DNA from: Pseudomonadota bacterium
GTDB taxonomy: Bacteria; Pseudomonadota; Alphaproteobacteria; Caulobacterales; Aquidulcibacteraceae
Assembly (NCBI GenBank): GCA_023461135.1
Contig: JAEWNX010000343.1
Span: forward strand, 1-6,371
DNA length: 6,371 nt
Direction of reading: 5' to 3'
The position numbers were made by a program, and so were the translations under genes. This document shows, in pieces, positions 1 through 5,721 of this stretch (its first letter is position 1; every line of letters begins with the position of its first letter). The notes under the pieces were generated by a model. The model ran no database searches and had not been told where the DNA came from. It saw nothing but the letters and a program-made list of their open reading frames with translations.

Positions 1-1402
1 TGCCCGAGAAGGTGGCGACGATTTCGCTCATCTCGCCCTCCACCGCGATGTGCGGGATTTCCTGCGAACTCAGGAGATCGGCGAGCATCTGTCCGACGCG
101 GCCAAAACCGGCGATCACGACGTGACCGCTTTCGAATGTCGCTTCCGGCGGCGGCGTCGGGGCGCTGCGGAGGCGATGGGCGATGTACGTGCCAAGCGTC
201 GCCACAAGCGGCGTGACGAAAATGGAAAGCGCGGCGACCATCAGCATGTAGTCGGCGGTGAGTGCGGGAATGGCCTCGCCGCCGCGTGCGGCGCCGATCA
301 CGACGAAGGCGAACTCGCCGGCGCCGCCGAGCAGGAAGGCGATTTCAACCGCGCGCGGCCAGGAGAGGCCAAACGCGCGCGCCAAGGGCGCGAGGATCGC
401 GCCTTTGACGACGAAGAGACCAACGACGCCGATGACGACCAGCACAGGTTCGCGCAACAGCAGCCCGACGTCGATCTGCATGCCGACGGTGACGAAGAAG
501 AGGCCGAGCAGCAGGTCCTTGAACGGATCGAGGTCGGCTTCGATCTGGTGCCGGAATTCAGTTTCGGCGAGCAGCAGGCCGCCGAGAAATGCGCCGAGCG
601 CCATCGAGAGCCTGGCGGCTTCCGCCGCAGCGCCCATGCCGATGGCGGCGAGCATCGCCGCTGCGATGAAGATTTCGCGGCTGTTGGCGGCGGCGACCCA
701 GCGAAACAACGGGCGCAGCACCAGCCGGCCGACGGCGAGAATGATCGCGAGAGAGAGCAGCGACGTCAGCAGCGCCACGCCGATCTGGTTCGGGCCGAAC
801 GCGGCGCTGCGCGGGCTGAGCGCGGCGACGAGGAAGAGGATGGGCACCACCATCAGGTCCTGCATGAGCAGTACCGAGAAGCTGGCGCGCCCGGCGCTGG
901 TGGCGATCTGCCGCCGCTCGCGCAGGAGCTGGAGCACGAGCGCGGTCGAGGAGAGGGCAAACGCAAGACCGATCACGGCGGCCACCGGAAAGGCGTTGCC
1001 GAAGGCGAGGGCCGCGATGGCGATCGCGACTGCCGACAGTGCGACCTGCGCGAGGCCGAGGCCGAACACATAGCGCTTCAGCGCCCACAAGCGCTCGAAC
1101 GACACTTCGAGGCCGATCACGAACAAAAGGAAGATGACGCCGAGTTCGGCGAGCACCTGTGTCGGTTCATAGCTCTCGATTTCGAAGGCGCCGAGCCATG
1201 GCCAGGTCTGCGCCCAGCGGCCCAGCACATGCGGCCCCATCGCCACGCCGATCAGCAGAAAGCCCATGACCGACGAGAGCCGGGCTTTGCGCAGCGCAGG
1301 GACGACGACGCACGTCGCCGCGAGGAACACCAGAACTTGAACCAGCACTTCGCCGCCGGCGGCGTGCGTCACCGCCTCGGAGGCGAGCGGCTGGTTGGTC
1401 AC
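1..1402 (-). CDS. Kef-type (KefB/KefC-like) monovalent cation:proton antiporter, CPA2 family, C-terminus cut off
   Basis: An inner-membrane K+/H+ antiporter of the CPA2 family. I translated 467 residues from a GTG at 1402; the gene leaves the window at its 3' end. The first ~410 residues are strongly hydrophobic, about a dozen membrane segments. Kef landmarks are visible: FLLFVIGLE at 91-99, SSTALVLQ at 151-158, the ion-path QDL at 181-183 followed by P187, and DPFKDLLLGLFF at 292-303 followed by VTVGMQID, very close to the E. coli KefC regulatory-loop region. A TrkA-N (RCK) nucleotide-binding domain begins near residue 427 with the Rossmann motif GFGRVGQ (432-438); its remainder is missing here. 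The GTG start overlaps the stop of the upstream lipoprotein gene (GTGA), implying translational coupling; the Shine-Dalgarno sequence is weak (GGGGCGC). Family assignment is firm; KefB versus KefC, and glutathione gating, cannot be decided. Confidence 0.93.
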   Translation of the reverse strand, partial: MTNQPLASEAVTHAAGGEVLVQVLVFLAATCVVVPALRKARLSSVMGFLLIGVAMGPHVLGRWAQTWPWLGAFEIESYEPTQVLAELGVIFLLFVIGLEVSFERLWALKRYVFGLGLAQVALSAVAIAIAALAFGNAFPVAAVIGLAFALSSTALVLQLLRERRQIATSAGRASFSVLLMQDLMVVPILFLVAALSPRSAAFGPNQIGVALLTSLLSLAIILAVGRLVLRPLFRWVAAANSREIFIAAAMLAAIGMGAAAEAARLSMALGAFLGGLLLAETEFRHQIEADLDPFKDLLLGLFFVTVGMQIDVGLLLREPVLVVIGVVGLFVVKGAILAPLARAFGLSWPRAVEIAFLLGGAGEFAFVVIGAARGGEAIPALTADYMLMVAALSIFVTPLVATLGTYIAHRLRSAPTPPPEATFESGHVVIAGFGRVGQMLADLLSSQEIPHIAVEGEMSEIVATFSG

Positions 1403-1815
1403 TGCGCCCCGGGCAGGAGCACGACGGGAATGCGCACCTGGCGCGGCTCGCGATTCTCGCCCGGCATGTCCTCTTCGAGCACCAGCGTCGCTTCCATTTC
1501 CTCGTCCACGGTGAACGCCATCTCGACGTTGAACGGCACGTTGCCGGGCCTCATCCAATCGCTAGCAGCCACGGCGGGCGCTTCGGCGATCATCGTGCCG
1601 TCGTGCGCCATCAGCCGGGCGGGGAACACAGCTTCGAAATACCAACTGTTGTCGGCGACGCCCGATGCGCGGAGCGGGGAGGTGATGCGGGCGTCGGGTT
1701 CCGGCGCTTCGACCCGGATGTCGTCGGCATTGGCCGAGCGCTGGATTTTTGCGTCTTGCGCATCGGTGCAGGCGGCGAGGCCGAGGACGACGGAAACCAA
1801 GAGAACGCGCAGCAT
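1399..1815 (-). CDS. Small Gmad2-domain lipoprotein upstream of the Kef antiporter
   Basis: A 138-residue predicted lipoprotein. The N-terminus MLRVLLVSVVLGLAAC is a type II signal peptide with lipobox LAAC and acylated Cys16; the +2 residue is Thr, not Asp, which favours outer-membrane sorting by Lol rules. Residues ~42-134 look like a Gmad2 immunoglobulin-like domain: ITSPLRASGVA (44-54), an aromatic strand WYFEAVFPARL (58-68), the central DGTMIAEAPA, then a closing strand VRIPVVLL (127-134). Gmad2 was named from spore germination proteins but occurs widely in non-sporulating bacteria, where its role is unknown; a periplasmic or cell-surface binding module is an inference. The start at 1815 is fixed by an AAGGAG seven bases upstream and by the signal peptide. 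The stop overlaps the antiporter start by four bases, so the two are probably one operon, and the lipoprotein may act with or beside the transporter. Confidence 0.9.
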   Translation of the reverse strand: MLRVLLVSVVLGLAACTDAQDAKIQRSANADDIRVEAPEPDARITSPLRASGVADNSWYFEAVFPARLMAHDGTMIAEAPAVAASDWMRPGNVPFNVEMAFTVDEEMEATLVLEEDMPGENREPRQVRIPVVLLPGAQ

Positions 1816-1822
1816 CAACTCA

Positions 1823-1828
1823 CTCCTT
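1823..1828 (-). promoter_or_regulatory. Ribosome binding site of the Gmad2 lipoprotein
   Basis: On the minus strand this reads AAGGAG, a near-consensus Shine-Dalgarno sequence with a 7-base spacer to the ATG at 1815. It decides the start: the same reading frame stays open far upstream, antisense to mcd, but only this ATG has both a ribosome site and a signal peptide behind it. Confidence 0.8.
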
Positions 1829-1865
1829 ATGCTTGCGTAGAGACATGCGCCGAAATTGAAAAGCC

Positions 1866-1880
1866 GCGCCGCTACGGCGC
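1866..1880. repeat. Inverted repeat GCGCCG-CTA-CGGCGC in the mcd leader
   Basis: A perfect 6-bp inverted repeat with a 3-base loop, all G/C in the arms, lying 29-43 bases before the mcd start. As RNA it could form a short stable hairpin in the mcd leader. Read on the minus strand it is followed three bases later by TTTT, which faintly resembles an intrinsic terminator, but the stem is short and the U-run is broken. Its role is unknown. Confidence 0.5.
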
Positions 1881-1884
1881 CCCT

Positions 1885-1898
1885 TTCGCAGGTGCGAA
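1885..1898. repeat. Near-perfect palindrome TTCGCA-GG-TGCGAA, candidate operator before mcd
   Basis: Six-base arms are perfectly inverted around GG, ending 10 bases before the mcd ATG and touching its ribosome site. A 14-bp dyad of this form suits a dimeric helix-turn-helix regulator, and binding there would block mcd translation-initiation-proximal transcription. No regulator is encoded nearby, and the identity of a binding protein is unknown. It could also be a chance palindrome in GC-rich DNA. Confidence 0.4.
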
Positions 1899-1908
1899 GA
1901 GGCGGCGT

Positions 1909-3558
1909 ATGCTGCGCGGCTTGCCGAGGGAGCCCGACCTGTCCGCCGATCTTTTGTCCGCACTCGAAACGATCGCCTCCGCCGCCGCCGCTTACGCCGA
2001 TGGGGCGCGCGCCGCGGTGCGGCCACGCGTGTCCGCCGGCGGCAAGCTCGACCGCGCCGCGCTCGACCGCGAGCAGCACATCGTGCACGGCCTCGCCTGG
2101 GTCGCGACCTATGCGGAGACGTTGCGCGAAGTGAGGGACTGGGCGCGGGCGCTGAACGAGCAAGGCAAGTTCGGCGAGACCGAGCGTTTGCTCGCCAAGC
2201 TGCTTGCAGGCGAATACGCCGCGCAACTCGCGGGCGGCGTTGCGATGTCGCAAGTGGAGACGATCCGGCCGGCGGATTTTGGCGTTGCGGCGCCGCGCGC
2301 TGCGCTCGACGTATCGCAGTCGGAGAAGACCCGGCTTGCCGACTTGCTGCGCGAGGCGCGCGGGCGTGCAACTCTGGAAGCGACCGGGCTCGATGGCGAT
2401 CTCGACCTCATCCGCGATCAGTTCCGCAAATTTGCCGACGCTGAAATCGTCCCGCACGCGCACGGCTGGCATCTGCGCGATGAACTCATTCCGCTCGAAA
2501 TTATCGAGCACATGGGCGAGCTGGGGGTGTTCGGACTGACCATCCCGGAAGAGTACGGGGGCGCGGGGCTGGGCAAGACGGCGATGTGCATCGTCTCTGA
2601 AGAATTGTCGCGCGGCTATATCGGCGTGGGGTCGCTCGGCACGCGGTCGGAGATCGCGGCGGAGCTGATCCTCACGGGCGGCGCGCCGGACCAGAAGCAA
2701 CACTGGCTGCCGAAGATCGCGTCTGCGGAAATTCTTCCCACCGCCGTGTTCACCGAGCCGAACACTGGCTCCGATCTCGCCAGCCTCAAGACGCGCGCTG
2801 CTAAGGAAGGCGCCGATTATGTCGTGACCGGCGCCAAGACCTGGATCACGCATGCAGCGCGCGCCGATCTGATGACGCTGCTGGTGCGCACAGATGCGTC
2901 GTCCACAGACCACCGTGGCCTGTCCATGCTGCTGGCGGAAAAGCCGCGGGGGCGCGACGGGGATGCATTCCCGGCGCAGGGCATGAGCGGCGGCGAGATC
3001 GAGGTGCTCGGCTATCGCGGCATGAAGGAATACGAGATCGGCTTTGACGGCTTTCGCGTGCCTGTCGCCAATCTGCTCGGCGGCGAAGAGGGGCAGGGTT
3101 TCAAGCAGTTGATGGCGACATTCGAATCCGCGCGCATCCAGACGGCGGCGCGCGCTGTCGGCGTGGCGCAATGCGCGCTGGAGCTGGGGCTGCAATATGC
3201 GCTGGAGCGCAGGCAATTCGGGACGGAGATATTCAACTTCCCGCGCGTGGCCAACAAGCTGGTCATGATGGCTGCCGAAATCATGGCCGCGCGGCAGATC
3301 GCGTATTTCGCGGCGCGCCGCAAAGACAGCGGCAAACGCTGCGATCTCGAGGCGGGCATGGCGAAGCTTCTGGCCGCGCGCGTGGCGTGGTCCGCCGCCG
3401 ACAATGCGCTGCAAATCCACGGCGGCAACGGCTTTGCGCTGGAATACCCGATCAGCCGCGTGTTGTGCGACGCGCGCATCCTCAACATTTTCGAAGGCGC
3501 CGGCGAAATCCAGGCCCAAGTGATCGGGCGAAGATTGCTGGAAGAGGGCGCGAACTGA
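1909..3558 (+). CDS. mcd: (2S)-methylsuccinyl-CoA dehydrogenase (ethylmalonyl-CoA pathway)
   Basis: A 549-residue FAD enzyme of the acyl-CoA dehydrogenase superfamily that oxidises (2S)-methylsuccinyl-CoA to mesaconyl-CoA (EC 1.3.8.12) in the cytoplasm. Ordinary acyl-CoA dehydrogenases have ~380 residues; this one has the Mcd-type N-terminal extension (~1-165), including EQHIVHGLAWVATYAE (55-70), GKFGE (86-90) and EYAAQLAGGVAMSQ (102-115). The core follows: PEEYGG (213-218), SRGYIGVGSLGTRSEIAAEL (234-253), the signature FTEPNTGSD (281-289), WITHAAR (312-318), RQFG (435-438), IHGGNGF (503-509), and catalytic base Glu529 in IFEGAGEIQ. The ATG at 1909 was chosen because AGAGG at 1898-1902 lies six bases upstream and the length fits the family; the frame remains open back to 1603, but that part is antisense to the lipoprotein gene. 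Pathway partners are absent from this window. A VOC gene follows 29 bp downstream. Confidence 0.93.
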   Translation: MLRGLPREPDLSADLLSALETIASAAAAYADGARAAVRPRVSAGGKLDRAALDREQHIVHGLAWVATYAETLREVRDWARALNEQGKFGETERLLAKLLAGEYAAQLAGGVAMSQVETIRPADFGVAAPRAALDVSQSEKTRLADLLREARGRATLEATGLDGDLDLIRDQFRKFADAEIVPHAHGWHLRDELIPLEIIEHMGELGVFGLTIPEEYGGAGLGKTAMCIVSEELSRGYIGVGSLGTRSEIAAELILTGGAPDQKQHWLPKIASAEILPTAVFTEPNTGSDLASLKTRAAKEGADYVVTGAKTWITHAARADLMTLLVRTDASSTDHRGLSMLLAEKPRGRDGDAFPAQGMSGGEIEVLGYRGMKEYEIGFDGFRVPVANLLGGEEGQGFKQLMATFESARIQTAARAVGVAQCALELGLQYALERRQFGTEIFNFPRVANKLVMMAAEIMAARQIAYFAARRKDSGKRCDLEAGMAKLLAARVAWSAADNALQIHGGNGFALEYPISRVLCDARILNIFEGAGEIQAQVIGRRLLEEGAN

Positions 3559-3573
3559 GGCTATGGCTTCCGC

Positions 3574-3582
3574 GAGGGAGGG
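3574..3582 (+). promoter_or_regulatory. Ribosome binding site of the VOC gene
   Basis: GAGGGAGGG is a strong purine-rich Shine-Dalgarno sequence with a 5-base spacer to GTG at 3588. It decides the non-ATG start; the nearby ATG at 3563 is in a different frame. Confidence 0.75.
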
Positions 3583-3587
3583 TTTCC

Positions 3588-3968
3588 GTGGCCCGCGTCG
3601 TCCATTTTGAAGTCCACGCCGACAATCCGGAGCGCGCTGTCGCGTTCTACGAGAAGGTTTTCGGCTGGCGCTTTCGTCATATTCCGGAGATCGATTACTG
3701 GATGATCATGACCGGCGAAGGTCCCGGCATCAATGGCGGCTTGTTGCGCCGGCGCGGAGCGCGGCCGGCGGATGGACAAGCGGTGAATGCGTTCGTCTGC
3801 ACGCTCGGCGTCGACAGCGTGGACAGTGCGGTCGGTGCGGCGACGCAAGCAGGCGGTCGCGTCGCCGTCGCCAAGACGCCGATCCCAAATGTCGGCTATA
3901 TCGCCTACCTGCACGATCCCGAAGGCAACATCTTCGGCGTCCACCAAGAGGATGCGTCCGCCGCATGA
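3588..3968 (+). CDS. VOC-fold (glyoxalase/bleomycin resistance superfamily) protein, COG3324-like
   Basis: A 126-residue single-subunit VOC protein with two beta-alpha-beta-beta-beta modules. Module 1 is VVHFEVHADNPERAVAFYEK (4-23) followed by VFGW (24-27), DYWMIMTGEG (36-45) and PGINGGLLRR (46-55). Module 2 runs from AFVCTLGVDSVDSAV (68-82) through AGGRVAVAKTPIP (88-100) and VGYIAYLHDPEGNIFGVHQ (102-120). The pattern DYW...PGINGGL...DPEGNxFG belongs to a widespread uncharacterised group of predicted small-molecule enzymes. His6 sits at the usual first metal position, but a full set of four metal ligands is not obvious, so no reaction is proposed. It starts at GTG, 29 bases after mcd, and its TGA overlaps the next gene's ATG (ATGA), so it is probably co-transcribed with both. 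It does not look like methylmalonyl/ethylmalonyl-CoA epimerase, which is also a VOC protein. Confidence 0.87.
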   Translation: MARVVHFEVHADNPERAVAFYEKVFGWRFRHIPEIDYWMIMTGEGPGINGGLLRRRGARPADGQAVNAFVCTLGVDSVDSAVGAATQAGGRVAVAKTPIPNVGYIAYLHDPEGNIFGVHQEDASAA

Positions 3969-4276
3969 GACTGTTTGCTTCAATCGCGCTTACGCTGGCG
4001 CTTGCCGCGTGCGGTCAGCAGGAGGCGACGACCTATCCGCCGCAGTACGAACTCAACTTCATGCGCGCCTGCCAAGCGCAGCGGCCGGCGGCGAACGTCT
4101 GTCCCTGTACGTGGGAGCGGATCACGCGCGAGATTCCGCCGGACGAATTCGCAACGTTCGAGCGGCTGCCGCCCAACGAGCAAGTGGCGCATCCGCTCTA
4201 TGACGAGATTCAGCGCTATGCGATGGAGTGCCGCGATCAGGCCGGCGCGCCGCCGGAGGAGCCGCCCGCGCCTTAA
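3965..4276 (+). CDS. Small cysteine-rich lipoprotein, copy 1 of a tandem pair
   Basis: A 103-residue predicted lipoprotein of no family I can name. MRLFASIALTLALAACG is a lipoprotein signal with lipobox LAAC and acylated Cys16; Gly at +2 suggests the outer membrane. The mature part has four further cysteines: C36, C46, C48 and C89. The central motif NVCPCTWERITR (44-55) is followed by an acidic/helical stretch PPDEFATFERL (58-68), and the protein ends in a proline/glutamate-rich tail (APPEEPPAP). The four cysteines suggest two disulfides in the periplasm. The ATG lies inside the VOC stop codon (ATGA); a possible AAGAGG at 3946-3951 is 13 bases away, so translational coupling is likely. It is paralogous to the gene at 4360-4635. 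Gene status is supported by signal peptide, coupling and the paralogue; function is unknown. Confidence 0.85.
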   Translation: MRLFASIALTLALAACGQQEATTYPPQYELNFMRACQAQRPAANVCPCTWERITREIPPDEFATFERLPPNEQVAHPLYDEIQRYAMECRDQAGAPPEEPPAP

Positions 4277-4359
4277 CCGCTTTGCCTGTGTGCTCTCTTA
4301 ACGCTGTTTGCGTATAATCAACCTCAATGCACGGCAAGATTTGCCGGGGAGTGATGCTG
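4277..4359 (+). promoter_or_regulatory. Intergenic gap with consensus -10 (TATAAT, 4313-4318) before lipoprotein copy 2
   Basis: TATAAT at 4313-4318 is a perfect sigma-70-type -10 hexamer in an otherwise GC-rich region. The -35 is poor: the best match, TTGCCT at 4282-4287, is 25 bases away, too far, and nothing good lies at 16-18. Transcription would start near 4325, giving a leader of about 35 bases to the ATG at 4360. So copy 2 may have its own promoter besides read-through from mcd. Confidence 0.45.
4346..4351 (+). promoter_or_regulatory. Ribosome binding site deciding the start of lipoprotein copy 2
   Basis: GGGGAG sits 8 bases before the ATG at 4360. The same frame offers ATGs at 4327 and 4354; the first lies upstream of this site and almost at the predicted transcription start, the second is only 2 bases from it. 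Choosing 4360 also gives an N-terminus (MRL...) matching copy 1. Confidence 0.7.
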
Positions 4360-4635
4360 ATGCGGCTGAGCTTGATCGCACTTGGCGCGGCGGCTGTGTT
4401 GGCGTCGTGCGGTCCAAGCGCGCCGAACCCTTATCCCGAAGCGGCGCGCGCGCGTTTCGAAACCTCATGCCCGAGCGCCAGCGCCGTGTGCACCTGCACG
4501 TGGGATAGTCTGACGCGCACGTTGACCTACGAGGAATACGAGGCCGCGCTCGCGCGCTTCCGCGAAACGGGCAACATGGACCCGCGCATCACGCGTGCGC
4601 GCACCAAATGCATCGAGCGCCATCCCAGAGGGTAG
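4360..4635 (+). CDS. Small cysteine-rich lipoprotein, copy 2 of a tandem pair
   Basis: A 91-residue predicted lipoprotein, unrecognised as a named family. The signal peptide MRLSLIALGAAAVLASCG has lipobox LASC with acylated Cys17 and Gly at +2. The mature part repeats the plan of its upstream neighbour: Phe33-x3-C37, then AVCTCTWDSLTR (42-53) with C44 and C46, an acidic helix TYEEYEAALARF (56-67), and a last cysteine C84 in ARTKCIERH. The C-x-C-T-W-x-x-x-T-R core and cysteine order are the same as in copy 1, but overall identity is modest, so the duplication is old. The C-terminus lacks the Pro/Glu tail of copy 1. Likely periplasm-facing, outer-membrane anchored, with two disulfides (inference). 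The gene ends 5 bp from the convergent recR stop. Confidence 0.83.
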   Translation: MRLSLIALGAAAVLASCGPSAPNPYPEAARARFETSCPSASAVCTCTWDSLTRTLTYEEYEAALARFRETGNMDPRITRARTKCIERHPRG

Positions 4636-4640
4636 AACGT

Positions 4641-5252
4641 CTAAGAGGGGCGCCGGCTCTGCAGCGCCGCGAACAGGGTTCCGTCGTCCAGGAGATCGAG
4701 TTCGCCGCCGACAGGGACGCCTTGCGAGAGGCGGCTGGTGGCGACGCCGAGGGGCTGCAGGCGTTCGGCGAGATAGTGCGCCGTCGTTTGGCCGTCGACG
4801 GTGGCGGAGAGCGCCAGGATAATCTCGCGCACGCCGGGCGCCGAGGCGCGCTCCATGAGTTTGGCGATGCGCAAGTCCTCGGGCCGCACGCCGTCGAGGG
4901 CGGAAAGCACGCCGCCCAGAACGTGGTAGCGGCCTTTGAAGGCGCCGGCGCGTTCCAGCGCCCACACATCGCCAACTTCGGCGACGACGCAGATGAGCCC
5001 ATCGTCGCGATCGGGCGCCGAGCACAGCGCGCACGGGTCCTGCGTGTCGAGCGCGCCGCAATTGGAGCACGCGCGCACTTTCACCGCCGCTTCGGAAAGC
5101 GCGGCGGCGAGCGGGACCATGAGCTGATCCTTCTTCTTCAGAAGCTGCAACGCCGCGCGCCGCGCCGAACGCGGGCCCAAACCCGGCACTTTCGAGAGAA
5201 GCGCGATGAGCGCTTCGATCTCAGGCGCAGCGGTGATGGATTTCGAGCGCAT
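4641..5252 (-). CDS. recR: Recombination mediator protein RecR
   Basis: A 203-residue RecR, the usual family length. It works with RecO (and RecF) to load RecA on SSB-coated single-stranded DNA during gap repair. The domains appear in order: an N-terminal helix-hairpin-helix with [14 protein letters not shown] (21-34); a four-cysteine zinc finger C62-x2-C65...C74-x2-C77; a Toprim domain starting at [14 protein letters not shown] (87-100) and [14 protein letters not shown] (109-122); and the typical C-terminal [16 protein letters not shown] (178-193). All expected key residues are present. Its ATG lies one base after the tspO stop (TGA-C-ATG) with no clear ribosome site, so it probably depends on re-initiation after tspO. 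It is the last gene of the dnaX-ybaB-tspO-recR run. Confidence 0.96.
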   Translation of the reverse strand: MRSKSITAAPEIEALIALLSKVPGLGPRSARRAALQLLKKKDQLMVPLAAALSEAAVKVRACSNCGALDTQDPCALCSAPDRDDGLICVVAEVGDVWALERAGAFKGRYHVLGGVLSALDGVRPEDLRIAKLMERASAPGVREIILALSATVDGQTTAHYLAERLQPLGVATSRLSQGVPVGGELDLLDDGTLFAALQSRRPS

Positions 5253-5253
5253 G

Positions 5254-5709
5254 TCAGGTGTTCAGCGCGAGGATCGAGCCGTTGAGCAACGAGGCGAACG
5301 CGACCCAGGCGGCGTAGGGCAGGAAGAGAAGCGCTGATGTGCGGTCTCGCTTCCAGGTCACGGCGATGAAGGCGAGGATCGTCAGCAACAGCGCGACGAT
5401 GATCGCAAGCGCTCCGGCGATGTTGTGCAGCGAGAAGAAAACCGGCGACCAGGCGAAGTTCAGCGCCATTTGTCCCCACCACAGCCACATCGCCCCGCTC
5501 GAGCGGGCGTCTTTCCATGTGCGCCAGCCGGCGATGCCGATCAGGATATAGAGCGTCGTCCATACAGGGCCGAAGAGCCAGCCCGGCGGATTGAATGGCG
5601 GCTTCGCCAGTGCGGCGTACCACTCGCCGGGCGTGTTGAACGCGCCGATCAAAAGGCCGCCGCCAAGGCTCAGGGCGACAAAAAGAAGAAGCGGAAGCGG
5701 AAGCCGCAT
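5254..5709 (-). CDS. tspO: TspO/MBR family tryptophan-rich sensory protein
   Basis: A 151-residue membrane protein of the TspO/peripheral benzodiazepine receptor family. Five hydrophobic segments are visible (about 4-23, 46-64, 74-94, 98-118, 126-148). Family hallmarks: [20 protein letters not shown] (28-47), VWTTLY (49-54), the third-helix motif [13 protein letters not shown] (80-92), and [15 protein letters not shown] (129-143). The protein is rich in tryptophan, as usual. Bacterial TspO binds porphyrins; in Rhodobacter sphaeroides it affects oxygen-dependent control of photosynthesis genes, but no tetrapyrrole or photosynthesis gene is in this window, so that role is not assumed. It starts 12 bases after the ybaB stop with a weak ribosome site and abuts recR, so it is embedded in the replication/repair operon. 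Confidence 0.94.
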   Translation of the reverse strand: MRLPLPLLLFVALSLGGGLLIGAFNTPGEWYAALAKPPFNPPGWLFGPVWTTLYILIGIAGWRTWKDARSSGAMWLWWGQMALNFAWSPVFFSLHNIAGALAIIVALLLTILAFIAVTWKRDRTSALLFLPYAAWVAFASLLNGSILALNT

Positions 5710-5721
5710 TCGACCAGACCG

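Larger units (their letters stand above)
1816..1908. promoter_or_regulatory. Divergent intergenic control region between the Gmad2 lipoprotein/kef operon and mcd
   Basis: This 93-bp gap is the only place where promoters for both divergent units can sit. I see no convincing -35/-10 pair on either strand: TTGAAA at 1856-1861 resembles a -35 for the plus strand but no -10 follows at the right distance. It holds two adjacent inverted repeats (listed separately) and the ribosome sites of both genes. Overlapping divergent promoters with shared regulation are plausible from the spacing but are an inference. Confidence 0.55.

Noticed and set aside
558..1088. Minus-strand open frame of ~176 codons inside the antiporter gene
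   Set aside because: It is in a different frame from the Kef protein, Arg-rich and motif-free, so a shadow.
50..1840. Long plus-strand open frame (~596 codons) antisense to the Kef antiporter
   Set aside because: Its product is a low-complexity Arg/Glu/Asp/Gly/His-rich string with no domain, as expected from antisense reading of GC-rich coding DNA; the minus strand here has clear Kef motifs.
1603..1908. Possible longer N-terminus for mcd
   Set aside because: The frame is open, but this part is antisense to the lipoprotein gene, has no family similarity, and ATG 1909 gives the normal Mcd length with a ribosome site.
1816..3519. Upstream extension of the Gmad2 lipoprotein frame, open antisense through mcd
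   Set aside because: No motif in the extension, it is antisense to a well-conserved enzyme, and the ATG at 1815 has a strong ribosome site and signal peptide.
3588..3968. Calling the VOC gene methylmalonyl/ethylmalonyl-CoA epimerase
   Set aside because: The epimerase's typical N-terminal HxGIAV-like pattern and ligand set are absent; the DYW and PGINGGL motifs fit another VOC group.
4273..4301. CtrA-type binding site from two TTAA words (4273-4276 and 4298-4301)
   Set aside because: CtrA sites need TTAA-N7-TTAA; here 21 bases separate the two, and the first overlaps a stop codon.
4646..4670. GGCGC...GCGCC inverted repeat near the recR 3' end as terminator
   Set aside because: It lies inside the recR coding region with a long loop and no T-run on either strand.
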